A stretch of DNA of 22,221 nucleotides, from contig DDWC01000148.1 of the NCBI GenBank assembly GCA_002345475.1, positions 1-22,221 of the forward strand, given 5' to 3'. This document shows positions 1-7,303 of this stretch, one piece after another. The position numbers and the translations under genes are program-made. The first letter of the stretch is position 1; each line of letters begins with the position of its first letter. Source of the stretch: Firmicutes bacterium UBA2296 (lineage in GTDB: Bacteria; Bacillota; UBA994). Under the pieces are notes generated by a model. The model saw only the letters and a program-made list of their open reading frames with translations, searched no databases and had not been told where the DNA came from.

Positions 1-1362
1 ACGCCGCAGGGCTTGAGCCGGCATTTGGGCAGCCAGGGCGTCGAAGGCCGCCACAAAACCCGGCAGCATTCCTTCGCTAAGGGCGACCCCTGCCGCCATC
101 TTATGCCCTCCAGCGCGGAGTAAATACCCCTGTTCAAGGCAGCTGCGCAAAGCCGCCACCAGGTCAAAGCCGGAGATGCTGCGACCGGAACCGCGCAGCA
201 GGCCGTCATCGTCCTGCCCCAGGAGTACAGTGGGACGGTAGAAACGCTCCACCAGGCGGGAGGCGCCGATGCCTACCACGCCATGGGGCCAATGCGGCCG
301 ATAGAGCACGATGCCCCAAGGCACTTCGGTAACAGCGGCCAAAGCTTCTTCCACCATTTTGGCTTCTTCTTCCTGTCGGCGTCTGTTCATTTCGTCGAGG
401 CGAAGAGCTATCTCGCGGCACTCGTCCAGATCGTCGGAGATGAGCAGGGCCAGCGGGTCAGCAGCGTTCTCCAGTCGCCCGGCGGCGTTTAGGCGCGGCG
501 CCAGAACAAACCCGATGTTGCCGGCGTTGATCTCCTTGCGCTGCCCTTTCTTGTCCACGGCCAGGCCAGCCACTTCCACCAGGGCCTGCAGCCCCGGGAA
601 AAGACCGCGGTCGGCGTTGATGCGTTTAAGACCTTCGGTGAGGTAAAGGCGGTTCTCGTCCCGCAGTGGGACGATATCTGCCACGGTTCCGATGGCCACC
701 AGGGGCAGAAACAGACGCGCCCCCTGCCCCAGCAGGGCCACAGCCAACTTATAGGCTACTCCCACCCCGGCCAGATCTTTGCCCGGGTAGGGGCATCCTG
801 GCTGGCGGGGATTGATCACAGCAAAGGCCGGCGGCAAGGTATCCCCCGGTTCGTGGTGGTCGGTGATGATGACGTCTATGCCACGCTGAGCAAGGGCCTT
901 AACTTCCTCGGTAGCATTGATGCCGCAATCGACAGTGATAAACAAACGAACGCCCTCGGCTTGCGCGAGGGCCAGGGCTTTTTCGCCGACACCGTAGCCG
1001 TCTTCCCGCTCGGGGACGAAGGTGAGGAGGCTCTCCTGCGGAGCTCCGGCCAGACGGCAGGCCCGATAGAGCAGCGCTGTGGCAGTCAGTCCATCGGCAT
1101 CGTAATCGCCGTGGATGAGTATCCTCTCACCCTGGCTGATGGCGTGTCGCATCCTCTGCACTGCCTCAACCATGCCAAGCATGCTCAAAGGGTCGTGCTG
1201 GTGGTCGAAGGAGGGAGAGAGAAAGCGCCTTGCCTGCTCCTCGTCAGCCAGCCCGCGTGATGACAAAACGCTAAAGACCAGCGGGTGCAGTTCCATTTCG
1301 CTGAACCACCCGGGGATATCCCCTGATGGTTCGCTGATGTTCCAGATCATATCCTCCTTCAT
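1..1362 (-). CDS. recJ: Single-stranded-DNA-specific exonuclease RecJ (3' end outside window)
   Basis: 5'->3' single-strand DNA exonuclease of the DHH phosphoesterase superfamily, acting in recombination and mismatch or base-excision repair. I translated the minus strand: 454 residues are visible and the frame runs off the left edge. Signature motifs are intact: DYDADG at residues 86-91, DCG at 145-147, DHH at 168-170, then an RLNAAGR motif, and in the DHHA1 part a GGHKMAAG motif. The C-terminal OB-fold part of the family would lie beyond the window. The start is the ATG at 1362-1360, preceded by AAGGAG. It overlaps the TGA of the upstream LapA-domain gene in an ATGA arrangement (1362-1359), so the two are probably translationally coupled. 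An alternative ATG at 1350 has its purine-rich site too close. In many Clostridia recJ follows secD-secF (general knowledge); here secF is about 10 kb away on the same strand. The family call is secure. Confidence 0.96.
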   Translation of the reverse strand, partial: MKEDMIWNISEPSGDIPGWFSEMELHPLVFSVLSSRGLADEEQARRFLSPSFDHQHDPLSMLGMVEAVQRMRHAISQGERILIHGDYDADGLTATALLYRACRLAGAPQESLLTFVPEREDGYGVGEKALALAQAEGVRLFITVDCGINATEEVKALAQRGIDVIITDHHEPGDTLPPAFAVINPRQPGCPYPGKDLAGVGVAYKLAVALLGQGARLFLPLVAIGTVADIVPLRDENRLYLTEGLKRINADRGLFPGLQALVEVAGLAVDKKGQRKEINAGNIGFVLAPRLNAAGRLENAADPLALLISDDLDECREIALRLDEMNRRRQEEEAKMVEEALAAVTEVPWGIVLYRPHWPHGVVGIGASRLVERFYRPTVLLGQDDDGLLRGSGRSISGFDLVAALRSCLEQGYLLRAGGHKMAAGVALSEGMLPGFVAAFDALAAQMPAQALRR

Positions 1363-1739
1363 GCCTTCTCCTTCACGCTGCCATTGCCACCGGACTCGTC
1401 CTCGGATTCCTCTTCAGCTTCGGCGCAACTGGCGTACAGCGCAGCCAGTTCCTCGCGGGTGTCCTCCAGCTGCTTGGTGAGATGTTGCAGCGCGTCGTCC
1501 TTGTGTTTCAGTTCCTTGTCCAGTTCCTTGATGCGCCTGCCCTTGCCCCAGGAGCTGGGCGCGGAGATGATGAACCCCAGCAGCACGCCGACGGCAAGCA
1601 TGCCTATGATTACTCCCGCCACCGGGGCCTGCTCGATGGTGAAGACCAGGAAGTTAATATCTACAGCCTGGGCGTTCTGCAAAGCAAAGATTGCCACCAG
1701 CAGAGCGAGGATGAGACCTATGATGAGTTTAACTTGCAT
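1359..1739 (-). CDS. LapA-domain (DUF1049) small membrane protein
   Basis: Small membrane protein of 126 residues resembling the LapA/DUF1049 family (in E. coli, lipopolysaccharide assembly protein A; its role in Gram-positives is unclear). Two hydrophobic segments are visible at about residues 3-20 and 38-60. The first is followed by the family-typical N-A-Q stretch and a short loop with N-F-L-V-F. After the second comes a basic patch, a charged heptad-rich helix likely to form a coiled coil (about 69-100), and an acidic tail. The start ATG at 1739 has AAGGAGAAG about 6 nt upstream. It is the first gene of a two-gene unit with recJ, which it overlaps by 4 nt. Similar small LapA genes beside recJ or secF occur in Clostridia (general knowledge). 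No promoter stood out upstream, where repeat DNA begins within about 100 bp. Confidence 0.82.
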   Translation of the reverse strand: MQVKLIIGLILALLVAIFALQNAQAVDINFLVFTIEQAPVAGVIIGMLAVGVLLGFIISAPSSWGKGRRIKELDKELKHKDDALQHLTKQLEDTREELAALYASCAEAEEESEDESGGNGSVKEKA

Positions 1740-1892
1740 ATTTATCTTCTCCTTTTCCAGGTCGAATGTTTCTGCCTATTCTGTTCCGCAAAAGCCCTGT
1801 CTTTTCCTGCATTTCAGAGTAAGAAAGCAGGTATTGGGAGTACGACAGCCTGATAAACACTGATGAGGTTCTGATGCGGGGAGAGATAACCA

Positions 1893-2106
1893 CCACTGAT
1901 ACCACAGCCGAGGACACAGTGACCACAGGAGGGACGGGTGATTGGTGCGCTCCAAAAGGGACGGTTCTTTTTGTGACTCTTGATGAGCGGAGTTGGGCGG
2001 CAATCAGCACACAGCACTCAGCATAGGTGACGAGAACGCCGGAGGATGAGAAAGACGGGATACCCGCCACTGATACCACAGCCAGGGCCACAGTGACCAC
2101 AGGAGG
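1893..2106. repeat. Two copies of CACAGTGACCACAGG element
   Basis: Copies at 1893-1932 and 2067-2106 share the string CCACTGATACCACAGCC, a variable 6-7 nt, and CACAGTGACCACAGGAGG. A third, diverged copy lies at 22090-22130. Spacing between the two copies is 174 bp. No protein-coding sense is evident. Confidence 0.75.
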
Positions 2107-2216
2107 AAGTGCGCTTGGCGATTGACGCTTAGTGGAGTTGGAGAGCAGTCGGAACTCAACATTCAGTGGTCAGCAGACAGGGGACAAGCGACTGACGACA
2201 ATCTTCATCCCCTGTC

Positions 2217-2259
2217 GTCTAGAGGTCTAACGTCTAAAGTCTAACGTCTAACCTCTAGA
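2217..2259 (-). repeat. Heptamer array, GTCTAAC type
   Basis: Four consecutive 7-mers GTCTAAC/GTCTAAA occupy 2225-2252, flanked by TCTAGAGGT (2218-2226) and its exact reverse complement ACCTCTAGA (2251-2259). On the minus strand the units read GTTAGAC, the same unit as the array at 4389-4472. The two arrays therefore lie in opposite orientation on either side of the amidohydrolase gene. Confidence 0.85.
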
Positions 2260-2394
2260 ATACGACATCCTGATAAAGACTGATAAGTACTGATTTACCT
2301 GATTAATGGCGGAGGGGTTGCTCCCCGTTACCATCCGCCGACCCTTCAGCACCTTATCAGCGTTCCTATCAGGGTGTCGTGCGCCTTGTTTTGC

Positions 2395-2650
2395 CTGGCG
2401 GCTGGCGGCTGGCGGCTGGTGGCTGGCGGCTGAAAATCAGCGTCCTATCAGGGTGTCGTATGCCTTGTTTTGCCTGGCGGCTGGCGGCTGGTGGCTGGCG
2501 GCTGAAAATCAGCGTCCTATCAGGCCGTCGAAACCCTGGGCACAGCATGCTGTTCCCCTACGATAGACGGCTGAGTAAAAAGCTATCGGACTTCCGGGTG
2601 GCTGGCGGCTGGTGGCTGGAGCCTGGTACCTGGCGTCTGGCGGCTGAAAG
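2395..2650 (+). repeat. Heptamer arrays, CTGGCGG type
   Basis: Three exact-period-7 runs: 2395-2436 (six units), 2474-2508 (five units) and 2602-2650 (seven units: CTGGCGG, CTGGTGG, CTGGAGC, CTGGTAC, CTGGCGT, CTGGCGG, CTGAAAG). Each run ends in CTGAAAA or CTGAAAG; the first two are followed by TCAGCGTCCTATCAG. The same type recurs at 11640-11667 and 21190-21224. Confidence 0.9.
2538..2561 (+). repeat. Decayed copy of GCATGC palindromic element
   Basis: Reads GGGCACAGCATGCTGT followed by TCCCCTAC. The right arm carries one change from the consensus found intact at six other places in the window. Confidence 0.8.
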
Positions 2651-2737
2651 CACACTGCCCTTTTAACTATTGTGAAAGGAAAAAGGCGTTTCATAGCGAA
2701 ATAGGCGCATGAGAAATTAATCGCGAGGAGGACTGAC

Positions 2738-4378
2738 ATGCGCGACATTACTCTGGCTCTGACTAACGGCAAGGTCTATACCGTTGACAAGAATGACAGC
2801 ACAGCTACGGCCGTAGCCGTGGCCGGCAACCGCATTGCCGCCGTGGGATCCACCGAAGAGATACTGGCTCTCTGCAATGACGATACAAAGGTTGTGGACC
2901 TGCATGGCAAGGCCGTAATACCCGGAATCGTGGACTCCCACAACCACGTTTTCTCCGCGGGGGTGCTCCTGGACGGTGTGATGCTCTTTGACGCCAGGAA
3001 CATCGGTGACCTCAAAGAACTGGTGCGCCTTCAGGCCGAAAAACTGCCGAAAGGCACCTGGATACGCGGCGGTGGATGGATAGAAAGCCAGTTTGCCGAA
3101 TACCGTCTGCCCAACCGTCACGATCTCGACGAGGTGGCCCCCGAGCATCCGGTTATGCTGGACCGCCTTTTCGGCATGAGCGTGGCCAACACGCTGGCTC
3201 TGAAAATGGCCGGCATAAAGCGCGGCATGCCCGACCCAGAACGAGGCCAGATTGACCGAGATGAAGAAGGCTTCGCCACGGGCATATTGCGCAATGGGGC
3301 GCAGTCACTGGTTCGCGCGGTGATGCCGGCGGGAGACGCCGCAGAACAGGTGGAGGAACTGGAACGCCTGGCCCGTCTGGCCTTTAATGAATATCCCAGG
3401 TACGGGATTACCAGCCTGGTTGACCCGGGAGTGTCGCCCCTGGGTATGCGGGCTTACCAGAATCTGCACCAGCACGGTCAGTTGCCTATCAGGGTCAACA
3501 TGATGCCGGCCTGGTATGGACTTTACTCCACCGCTGGGCGTGAACTGAACCATCTGGTGGACACCTTGGGTGTCTACAGCGGTTTTGGCGGCGACTGGCT
3601 CAGCTTTGGCGCTCTTAAGATGGCCATTGACGGTGGCCTGGGCAGCAAAACGGCCATGCTTAACGAGCCCTACGCCGACGGCCATATAAGCCAAATCCCC
3701 CTACGGCTGGACCTGGACAAACTGGAGGATTACTTCCGGGAGGCGCTTGCGGCGGGCTGGTCGGTGGGCATACACTGCTGCGGCGACCTGGCTCAGGATA
3801 TCGCGGTGGAAACTTTCGCCCGGGTCCTTAAGGAGTTCCCTAGTTCCGGCGCTCGGCACAACATCATCCACGGATATTTGCCGAGCGAAAAATCCCTGCT
3901 TTTGATGCAGGAGAACCAAATTGCAGTTTCGTGCCAGCCAGGGTTTATGTATTGTGAGGGTGACCTTTATTTCGACCTGGTGGAGCAGACCCGCATAGAT
4001 TACTTTAAACCTCTTAAGACTTACCTGCAAAACGGGATCACTGTGGCCTGCAACAGCGACATGACATCGGCGCACTTTAACCCCTTCTTCGGCATGTATG
4101 CGGCGGTGGCCCGCACCACCTCCCAGGGGCGCAGCATGGGCGACTGTGAAAGGCTGAACCGCACGGAAATGCTGCGCATGTTCACCATAAACGGCGCTTA
4201 TCTGAGCTTCGCCGAGGAGCGCACCGGGTCTATCGAGGTGGGCAAACTGGCGGATATGGCGGTGCTTTCGCAGAACATTATGGATGAAGCGGCAGTGCCC
4301 AATGAGGCGATAGTGAATACAGAGGTGGTTATGACGGTGATTGACGGGGCCATAGTCTATATTAGGGCCGGCACGTAG
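2738..4378 (+). CDS. Amidohydrolase family protein (YtcJ/amidohydrolase-3 type)
   Basis: Cytoplasmic metal-dependent hydrolase of 546 residues, close to the usual length of the YtcJ group in the amidohydrolase superfamily. The N-terminal beta-sandwich part carries the NGKVYTVD-type start and an IPG-VDSHNH metal site (H68, H70). Further candidate ligands are H346 in IHCCGD, H378 in NIIHGY and D441 in CNSD. K294 lies in the strand before the MAIDGG motif. The C-terminal TGSIEVGKLADMAVL stretch returns to the sandwich domain, as is usual. The start ATG has GAGGAGG at 2725-2731, 6 nt upstream. No signal peptide is seen. The natural substrate cannot be read from sequence; relatives act on amides, carbamates or cyclic ureas. 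It is the only plus-strand gene in the left half, stands alone, and has repeat islands on both sides. The H-C-C-G-D version of the second motif is a variant of the more common H-A-x-G-D. Confidence 0.93.
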   Translation: MRDITLALTNGKVYTVDKNDSTATAVAVAGNRIAAVGSTEEILALCNDDTKVVDLHGKAVIPGIVDSHNHVFSAGVLLDGVMLFDARNIGDLKELVRLQAEKLPKGTWIRGGGWIESQFAEYRLPNRHDLDEVAPEHPVMLDRLFGMSVANTLALKMAGIKRGMPDPERGQIDRDEEGFATGILRNGAQSLVRAVMPAGDAAEQVEELERLARLAFNEYPRYGITSLVDPGVSPLGMRAYQNLHQHGQLPIRVNMMPAWYGLYSTAGRELNHLVDTLGVYSGFGGDWLSFGALKMAIDGGLGSKTAMLNEPYADGHISQIPLRLDLDKLEDYFREALAAGWSVGIHCCGDLAQDIAVETFARVLKEFPSSGARHNIIHGYLPSEKSLLLMQENQIAVSCQPGFMYCEGDLYFDLVEQTRIDYFKPLKTYLQNGITVACNSDMTSAHFNPFFGMYAAVARTTSQGRSMGDCERLNRTEMLRMFTINGAYLSFAEERTGSIEVGKLADMAVLSQNIMDEAAVPNEAIVNTEVVMTVIDGAIVYIRAGT

Positions 4379-4388
4379 CTCGCGAGAC

Positions 4389-4472
4389 GTTGGGCGTTAG
4401 ACATTGGGATTTAGACGTTAGACGTTAGCCTTTGGGAGTTGGGATTTAGACGTTAGACTTTGGACTTTAGAC
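4389..4472 (+). repeat. 12-unit heptamer array, GTTAGAC type
   Basis: Twelve back-to-back 7-mers with no insertion or deletion: GTTGGGC, GTTAGAC, ATTGGGA, TTTAGAC, GTTAGAC, GTTAGCC, TTTGGGA, GTTGGGA, TTTAGAC, GTTAGAC, TTTGGAC, TTTAGAC. The consensus is (G/T)TTRGRC. The strictly kept period together with sequence drift implies that the period, or its mechanism of expansion, is what is conserved. Confidence 0.92.
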
Positions 4473-4497
4473 TTCTGTGGAAACGAAGGTCCTTACT

Positions 4498-4521
4498 GTA
4501 GGGGCACAGCATGCTGTGCCC
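4498..4521 (-). repeat. GCATGC palindromic element
   Basis: GTAG followed by the perfect 20-bp palindrome GGGCACAGCATGCTGTGCCC (4502-4521). The GTAG lies on the left, so by the asymmetric ends this copy is in minus orientation. Confidence 0.9.
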
Positions 4522-4706
4522 AGGTAGGAGCGACGACAGCCTGATAGGCATGCTGATAGGGCACTGATGGGACGCTGATAAGGGGAGGACACTTCTGCTC
4601 GGATGGACCGGATTGGATCGGATAAGCCGGATAAGAGCCTGGGTACGACGACTGGGTGCCGGAATATCAGACGCCATTCCGGCACGGCCTGCCATCTCGG
4701 CCGCGG

Positions 4707-4757
4707 CCTCTAAACACAAAATCCCGGCCAATGCGGCCGGGATTTTGTGTTTAGAGG
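4707..4757. terminator. Bidirectional rho-independent terminator between convergent genes
   Basis: A perfect 23-bp stem (4707-4729 with 4735-4757) closes on a 5-nt AATGC loop. The loop-proximal part is GC-rich (TCCCGGCC/GGCCGGGA). It is flanked by A-rich sequence on the left and TTTTGTGTTT on the right, so either strand yields a GC hairpin followed by a U-rich stretch. It sits between the amidohydrolase (plus) and the CorC-like gene (minus), about 330 and 260 bp from their stops. Confidence 0.85.
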
Positions 4758-4796
4758 GGGGACATGTGATTGATTTTGATGGGACTGAGGGAGCGT

Positions 4797-4820
4797 GGGC
4801 ACAGCATGCTGTGCCCCTAC
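4797..4820 (+). repeat. GCATGC palindromic element
   Basis: Perfect 20-bp palindrome at 4797-4816 followed by CTAC, plus orientation. A CGAGCC...CGCTAC element follows 20 bp later. Confidence 0.9.
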
Positions 4821-4841
4821 ATTAGGGCAGGGTCGATCTGT

Positions 4842-4863
4842 CGAGCCAGGGTCTCGCCGCTAC
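4842..4863 (+). repeat. CGAGCC...CGCTAC element
   Basis: CGAGCC-A-GGGTCTCGCCGCTAC. Near-identical copies lie at 20838-20859 and 21073-21094. Internal CGAG/CTCG arms can pair. Reverse complemented, it begins GTAGCGGC, resembling the GTAGGGGC head of the palindrome family. Confidence 0.75.
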
Positions 4864-5016
4864 GAACTGTATGGAACACGGAACGAAGGACGGCTGGCAC
4901 AGCATGCGCCGACATTTCATTGGGGATTAGCCCTAATCAGCCTAAACCAGTCCCCATCAGGTTATCGTATTTCTTCTAATCCGCGTTTCCATCCCCTCTG
5001 CAGGGAACCAGGAACG

Positions 5017-6261
5017 CTAGACCAACACTCTCAACCGCTCGATTCGGTTTTTGTGGACTTTCTCAACGACGAAGGTCAGACCATCGTATTCGATGGACTC
5101 CCCTTCTTCCGGCCATCTGCCTAATATCCCGGAAACGAAACCACCGATCGAATCGAAGTCCTCCGAATATATGTCGGTGCCGAGCAGCTCGTTGACCGTA
5201 TCAATTTTGGCCATGCCGATGATAGGGAACTCCTTTTCACCCAGAACTTCGTATTCTTCTGTCACCTCATCGGACTCGTCATATATCTCGCCGACAATTT
5301 CCTCAACCAGATCTTCGATGGTCACCACGCCTGATGTTCCACCGTATTCATCCACCACAATGGCCATCTGGATCCCTTCATCCCGCATTTCCCGGAAGAG
5401 CTGCGTGGTCAGCCTATGCTCTATAGTGAAGTAGGGCCGCTTCAGTAGAGCCGTCAGATTAAATTCGCTCTCGTCCAACCCCGCCAGAAAGAAATCCTTT
5501 ACGTATAAGATACCGATAATATTATCGATGCTGTCTTCGTACACAGGAATACGCGAGAACCGCTCTATTCGGAATAGATCTACTATTTGTGCGTAAGTGG
5601 CGTTTTCTTCGACTGCCACCATGAAGGTTCTGGGTGTCATTACATCGGTAACGCGAGTCTCCCCAAACTCAAAAACGTTATGGATCATCTTCTTCTCTTC
5701 GACTTCGAGGACGCCTTTTTCGTGCCCCATGGTAATCATGGTTTTCATTTCTTCTTCTGTGATGAACTGTTGCTGATTCCCGCGGGTGCCTCCCAGCAGC
5801 CTGATCACCAGGTTAGAGACCAGCATCACAATCGCTGCAAACGGTCGCAGAATTATGGAGAAGACCCACAACGGTCCGACAACCTTCATAGCAACTCCCT
5901 CGGAGTTCTGTGCGGCGAGAGATTTCGGAGTGGTTTCAGCGAAGATGAGGATGGTCAAGGTCATGACCCCGGTGGCAATGCCAACTCCTGCGCTTCCAAA
6001 GTGAGTTATTGCCAGCGAAGTGGCTAAGGCCGACGCACCGATATTGACGATGTTGTTCCCAACCAGAATTACGCCCAGAAGGTTGCCTGGGTTCTTCAGG
6101 AGCCTGGCAATAAGATCGGCCTTGGGTACTTTCTCCTCGGCCATGCTCCTCAGCCTGAGTTTGCTAAGGGACATCAATGCCGTCTCAGAAGCTGAGAAAA
6201 AGGCCGAAAGCGCCATTAAGACCAACATCATCACAATTTGTAATGTGTCTTCCATTACCAC
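5017..6261 (-). CDS. CNNM/CBS/CorC-domain membrane protein (HlyC/CorC family)
   Basis: Integral membrane protein of 414 residues, normal for the family, thought to take part in divalent cation (magnesium/cobalt) efflux or homeostasis; older names call it hemolysin-like. The N-terminal CNNM (DUF21) part, about residues 1-190, has hydrophobic segments and a FFSASETA motif near residue 21. Two CBS repeats follow at about 205-330, with the second ending in the typical DEYGGTSGVVTIEDLVEEI stretch. A CorC C-terminal domain (about 340-414) contains the IGGFVSGILG motif. The GTG start at 6261 is chosen because AGGAGG lies 7 nt upstream; the ATG at 6255 would leave 13 nt. It follows the NERD gene after about 100 bp on the same strand. 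No clear promoter was found in that gap. Ion specificity is not readable. Confidence 0.93.
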   Translation of the reverse strand: MVMEDTLQIVMMLVLMALSAFFSASETALMSLSKLRLRSMAEEKVPKADLIARLLKNPGNLLGVILVGNNIVNIGASALATSLAITHFGSAGVGIATGVMTLTILIFAETTPKSLAAQNSEGVAMKVVGPLWVFSIILRPFAAIVMLVSNLVIRLLGGTRGNQQQFITEEEMKTMITMGHEKGVLEVEEKKMIHNVFEFGETRVTDVMTPRTFMVAVEENATYAQIVDLFRIERFSRIPVYEDSIDNIIGILYVKDFFLAGLDESEFNLTALLKRPYFTIEHRLTTQLFREMRDEGIQMAIVVDEYGGTSGVVTIEDLVEEIVGEIYDESDEVTEEYEVLGEKEFPIIGMAKIDTVNELLGTDIYSEDFDSIGGFVSGILGRWPEEGESIEYDGLTFVVEKVHKNRIERLRVLV

Positions 6262-6364
6262 TTATTGCCCTCCTACATTTCGCTCTCTAAATACAAACCT
6301 GGGACTAGACGCCTATCGTGTGGCTAGTATCTTATCACGACAGGTGTACAAACTGCCAGAAATG

Positions 6365-7072
6365 TTAGCCATACCTCTTCTTGCTTAGGTCAAAGGCCAG
6401 GATGTACAGGGCCAGGCTGGCGGCCTGCTCGGGAGTGAGCAGATTTTCGTGACTTTCGGAATCTATATACTCGTGAAGATTCTTAAGTTTGAGTACTTTC
6501 GCCAGGGGGGTCTTGTAGCGCACCCGCAGGCGGTCGCTGAAGGCAACCACGGCTTTCACGGGGATAGGTTTCGCGGGAACGTTATATTCCGGTCGCCCGG
6601 CCAATATGGCACGTATGGCCTCGGCGTGTCCATGAACCTGTTTGCCCGGTGGATACAAGCGGCGCGCTCCTCCGGGGGTATAATGCATACATACGTCATC
6701 GCTGCCGCTGATAGTGCCGGTGAAGTTCTTGCTTTCAATGGCGAAGACCCCACTACGGTTCACTACCACGTGGTCAAGCTGAGCTGTGCCTTTGTCTTTG
6801 GGCAGCACAATGTCGTGAATCACGTAGTGGTCCTCGGGTAGCCGGGCCAGGATGTTATGGACTCCGGCTTCACCGCTCTCCCCCGCTGCCCAGATGCGGC
6901 TGCGCTGAATGTGGGTTGCGGCAAACATAAAGACCACCACAGCGATGGCGATGCCAACTTCGCGCCCGGAGAACAACCCTCCCAGGCCAATTATGATAAG
7001 AAGAGCGGCGCTACGCCAGGCGTCTTCCTTGCGCTCGGTGAGGGACGTCATGCGTTTGAGAGTTTTGGCCAA
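6365..7072 (-). CDS. NERD-domain protein with N-terminal membrane segments
   Basis: A 235-residue protein with two hydrophobic stretches at about residues 20-52, then a NERD (nuclease-related) domain. Visible NERD features are G-E-S-G-E at 64-68, the AQLDHVVV motif at about 97-104 and the GVFAIESKN motif at about 108-116, whose D, E and K match the restriction-endonuclease-like active site pattern. Nuclease activity is inferred from the fold; the biological role of such proteins is not established. The TTG start at 7072 is preferred because GGAGG lies 7 nt upstream; the next ATG (7051) has no comparable site. It lies between the helicase operon and the CorC-like gene on the same strand. Confidence 0.87.
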   Translation of the reverse strand: MAKTLKRMTSLTERKEDAWRSAALLIIIGLGGLFSGREVGIAIAVVVFMFAATHIQRSRIWAAGESGEAGVHNILARLPEDHYVIHDIVLPKDKGTAQLDHVVVNRSGVFAIESKNFTGTISGSDDVCMHYTPGGARRLYPPGKQVHGHAEAIRAILAGRPEYNVPAKPIPVKAVVAFSDRLRVRYKTPLAKVLKLKNLHEYIDSESHENLLTPEQAASLALYILAFDLSKKRYG

Positions 7073-7303
7073 AGGGTCACCTCCAGGCGGCGAGAGATAA
7101 AACGAAAAGATTGGGGGGCTCTTGGCCGTTAGCTCTTAGCTCTTAGTAGCTAGCTACCGAGCCGAGGACAATTGACGGGGGACTCTTGGTCCCCCATCTT
7201 GTAAAGAAGCGAGCGACCAGGAACAGGCACGCAGAATGGGTCTTTCGGAACCTCCAAGAGCTAAGAGCCAGGAGCTAACAGCCCCTAAAGTCCCCGCTTA
7301 CGC
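7073..7303. repeat. Short repeat gap with inverted heptamer arrays and a hairpin
   Basis: Left heptamer run GTTAGCTCTTAGCTCTTAG (7128-7146) and right run CTAAGAGCCAGGAGCTAAC (7261-7279) are inverted copies with two mismatches over 19 bp. Between them is a hairpin of 7 bp, GGGGGAC/GTCCCCC (7177-7183 with 7189-7195, loop TCTTG). The hairpin could end helicase transcription, but it lacks a strong T-tract. Confidence 0.75.

Larger units (their letters stand above)
1740..2737. repeat. Repeat island 1 (mosaic of intergenic repeat families)
   Basis: About 1 kb without a convincing gene, between divergent lapA-recJ and the amidohydrolase. In order it holds: a CTGAT array (about 1848-1880); two copies of a CACAGTGACCACAGG element (1893-1932 and 2067-2106); an element reading CTCCAAAAGGGACGGTTCTT (from 1950); a GCAATCA heptamer array (2000-2027); a CAG-ending heptamer run (2160-2201); a GTCTAAC heptamer array (2217-2259); a second CTGAT array (2266-2304); CTGGCGG heptamer arrays (2395-2436, 2474-2508, 2602-2650), the first two inside a tandem duplication of an 80/72-bp unit (2358-2437, 2438-2509); and a decayed GCATGC palindrome (2538-2561). 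All these families except the 80/72-bp duplication recur in other gaps of the window. Open frames here simply translate the arrays. Confidence 0.85.
4379..5016. repeat. Repeat island 2 with bidirectional terminator
   Basis: 638 bp between the convergent amidohydrolase and CorC-like genes, with no supportable gene. It contains a 12-unit heptamer array (4389-4472), a GCATGC palindrome (4498-4521), a CTGAT array (about 4539-4580), a strong hairpin (4707-4757), a second palindrome (4797-4820), a CGAGCC...CGCTAC element (4842-4863), a half palindrome TGGCACAGCATGC (4895-4907), and an inverted ATCAG-type run (about 4934-4970). Confidence 0.85.

Noticed and set aside
1740..1860. Promoter for lapA-recJ
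   Set aside because: Only weak hexamer matches with poor spacing were seen on the minus strand.
2671..2700. Sigma-A promoter before the amidohydrolase
   Set aside because: TTGTGA with a CATAGC-like -10 at 16 bp is too poor to call.
2306..2772. Open frames over the CTGG heptamer arrays giving repetitive tryptophan-rich peptides
   Set aside because: The 7-bp unit shifts frame every repeat, so the peptides have a 7-residue repeat caused only by the DNA; no ribosome site or family resemblance.
4389..4472. CRISPR array
   Set aside because: Units are 7 bp and contiguous, with no 20-40 bp spacers and no cas genes nearby.
4498..4521. GCATGC palindromes as intrinsic terminators
   Set aside because: No T-tracts follow them, they lie in both orientations, and dedicated hairpin terminators exist separately.
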